Origin: Bacteroidota bacterium
GTDB lineage: Bacteria > Bacteroidota > Bacteroidia > Bacteroidales > Bacteroidaceae
DNA: 14,987 nucleotides
Direction: 5' to 3'
NCBI GenBank assembly: GCA_023415545.1
Contig: JAEZKJ010000061.1
Span: forward strand, 1-14,987
The notes under the pieces were generated by a model. That model made no database searches, was not told the origin of the DNA, and saw nothing but the letters and a program-made list of their open reading frames with translations. Position numbers and translations under genes: made by a program. This document shows, one piece after another, positions 13,324 to 14,987 of this stretch (position 1 is the first letter of the stretch; the number at the start of each line of letters is the position of its first letter).

Positions 13324-14987
13324 CCTTTTTAAATAAATTATTTATCCATCGTCCTACATTATCATATACATCAGAGTTACTTGGTCGTCGAGGATCAGAG
13401 AAAGTCAATATATCCTGAGGTTCCCCAAGTTGATCTGGATATAACATCATAAAACTATTATTTGAGAAGTATTTTGTAACCTGCATAGGTAAATTTTCAA
13501 ACGATGGCTGATATGATATAGAACCTTTACGTGAGGAAACAATAACAAAAAGATGATCATAATTTACATACGAAGTAAGCATAAGCAAATCATCCCAATC
13601 TTCTAACAAAGATATTTCGGTGAAGGTATCCCCTTGTTGTTTTTTGACAACAGCAGATATTTTTTCTCCACTCTCTTGGTTTGCAAAAAATTGTACTCTA
13701 CATCCTAATTGTTTTCCTATTCGGCAAAGCTGATTTACCCACTTTACAAAACCTACCTCATATTCGGACTTAGGTGGTACAGCTACAACAATTCTCCTCA
13801 ATGTATTTACAGGCATCAGCAGTTTTAATATCATAATTTGTCTATGGTTACTATTAAGCAGATTCTCCGCAATATTACCAAAGAAACTATCCATAATATT
13901 TACCTTCCTATGCAGACCAATCATCAAATCAGTAGCACTATTTTCACGCATGGCATGATTAATGCCTTGAGCAACATTGATGCTATATCTTAGCATTGTT
14001 TTTAACTCAACATCTGCTGCTGAAGCTATAATAGCTGCATTTTCGAGATTCTTCTTAGCTACTATCTCCTTTGATTCTGAACTATTATTCTCATTTATAA
14101 CACTCAATGCAATAAATTCCTCTTTACTCTTAGGTTTTCGCATTACAAGAGCCATCTCTATGAGTCCCTTGATATTATCCGGATTAGATATAGAGATAAT
14201 AAATTTTTCATTCTCATTTTTCTTACTATCACTATCATTAATATCCTCCAATATCATTCTCTTGGCTGCTCTATCTGTTGCTATAGAACTAATAATGCAT
14301 GTAATTAAAATCATTATCACTGTTCCATTAAGAACATCATCATTGAGCAATCGTTCACCATTTTCTAAAATAATTTCATGCCCAATAAGCACTGCTGCCA
14401 GAGTAGCTGCTGCTTGTGCATTACTTAATCCAAACATCATTTTCCTCTCAACCTTAGAAAACCGAAATATCTTTTGAGTCATCCATGCTGACAACCATTT
14501 ACTAAAGGTAGCAACAACCGACATAACTACAGCAACAATCAGTACATCACCTCCTTTTAGAAAACAGTTCAAGTCAATAATCATACCAACTCCAATAAGG
14601 AAATATGGAATAAATAGAGCATTACCAACAAACTCTATTCTGTTCATCAAAGGAGAAATATGAGGAATAAATCTATTTAAAACCAAACCGGCAAGAAAGG
14701 CACCTAATATACCCTCCATACCAACAAGTTCCATCAATCCGGCTCCAAGGAATACCATTGATAGAACAAATATAAAGTGCATTACAGGATCTTCGTATTT
14801 TCGAAAAAACCAACGTGCTATGCGTGGCATGAAAAAGATAATAAGAGCACAAAGTACTACTACTTTAACTAAAAGTAGTACCCAAAACAGCCCACCAATA
14901 TCTTCACCTTTATACATTCCACTGATAACAGCTAATACAGCTAAAGCTAATGCCACAGTTACCGCCGTACCACCTATAGTTATACTT
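13307..14987 (-). CDS. CPA2-family cation/proton antiporter with universal-stress-like C-terminal region (5' partial)
   Basis: The frame stays open to the window edge (SITIGGTAVTV before the GTG at 14956), so the gene starts outside and the GTG is internal. The visible part holds about seven membrane segments (down to about 14270). Family blocks include MEGILGAFLAGLVLNRFIP, GNALFIPYFLIGVGMIIDL, GLSNAQAAATLAAVLIGHE and NGTVIMILITCIISSIATDRAAKR, all typical of NhaS/KefB-like Na+(K+)/H+ antiporters. The cytoplasmic tail (about 14250-13310) begins KFIISISNPDNIKGLIEMAL and continues with LRRIVVAVPPKSEYE, which looks like two degenerate UspA-type domains, probably regulatory. At the helix that normally carries the ion-binding Asp (xTDxA), this protein reads VTVAL. 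It is the first visible gene of the leftward operon, followed by tcdA. Confidence 0.9.
   Translation of the reverse strand, partial: SITIGGTAVTVALALAVLAVISGMYKGEDIGGLFWVLLLVKVVVLCALIIFFMPRIARWFFRKYEDPVMHFIFVLSMVFLGAGLMELVGMEGILGAFLAGLVLNRFIPHISPLMNRIEFVGNALFIPYFLIGVGMIIDLNCFLKGGDVLIVAVVMSVVATFSKWLSAWMTQKIFRFSKVERKMMFGLSNAQAAATLAAVLIGHEIILENGERLLNDDVLNGTVIMILITCIISSIATDRAAKRMILEDINDSDSKKNENEKFIISISNPDNIKGLIEMALVMRKPKSKEEFIALSVINENNSSESKEIVAKKNLENAAIIASAADVELKTMLRYSINVAQGINHAMRENSATDLMIGLHRKVNIMDSFFGNIAENLLNSNHRQIMILKLLMPVNTLRRIVVAVPPKSEYEVGFVKWVNQLCRIGKQLGCRVQFFANQESGEKISAVVKKQQGDTFTEISLLEDWDDLLMLTSYVNYDHLFVIVSSRKGSISYQPSFENLPMQVTKYFSNNSFMMLYPDQLGEPQDILTFSDPRRPSNSDVYDNVGRWINNLFKKDERNG

Noticed and set aside
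13977..14477. Rightward open frame of 166 codons with hydrophobic stretches
   Set aside because: It is antisense to the antiporter membrane region; hydrophobic codons read backwards commonly give such frames.
14954..14956. GTG as the start of the antiporter
   Set aside because: The frame continues upstream to the window edge with conserved membrane-helix residues (GGTAVT), so the GTG is an internal Val codon.
1..14987. A new defence, mobile or secondary-metabolite system
   Set aside because: No integrase, transposase, nuclease, toxin-antitoxin pair, phage gene or biosynthetic cluster was seen; nearly all genes are known housekeeping families in Bacteroidota-like order.

Overview
The window looks like ordinary chromosomal DNA of an AT-rich member of the Bacteroidales (phylum Bacteroidota). 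The case rests on several signs. Upstream regions carry Bacteroides-type promoter boxes (TTTG about 18-20 bp from TAnnTTTG) and mostly lack clear Shine-Dalgarno sequences. A DUF5715-type lipoprotein is present, a family I know from Bacteroidota. The SAICAR synthetase is the long ~310-residue form. A menaquinone methyltransferase sits beside shikimate-pathway genes. No mobile element, CRISPR array, rRNA or tRNA was seen, and no stretch longer than 300 bases lacks a gene.

Left edge (1-1151): the 3' end of a CDGSH-type iron-sulfur protein reads rightwards, and a lipoprotein with an M15-peptidase-like zinc motif converges on it.

Centre (1308-9815): nine genes run rightwards with short gaps or overlaps: phoH, purC, menG/ubiE, aroE, an anchored alpha/beta hydrolase, a TPM-domain membrane protein, lemA, aroC and an M20 dipeptidase. 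aroE and aroC make chorismate, the precursor of menaquinone and aromatic amino acids, and MenG performs the last menaquinone step, so the cluster links supply to product. The hydrolase, TPM and LemA genes form an envelope-related insert between aroE and aroC. A 13-bp hairpin separates purC from menG. The block ends in a palindrome with a T run followed by a perfect 21-bp hairpin.

Right part (9968-14987, all leftwards): a CPA2-family cation/proton antiporter with a universal-stress-like tail (cut by the window edge), tcdA, a LolD-type ABC ATPase and a CvfB-type S1 RNA-binding protein form a tight operon. Downstream, a secreted Asn/Arg-rich protein with five 12-residue repeats has its own promoter, and an inverted repeat fills that promoter's spacer.

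I found no convincing new multi-gene system. The points most worth checking are the Val in place of the expected ion-binding Asp in the antiporter, the operator-like dyad, the degenerate M15-like lipoprotein and the repeat protein.
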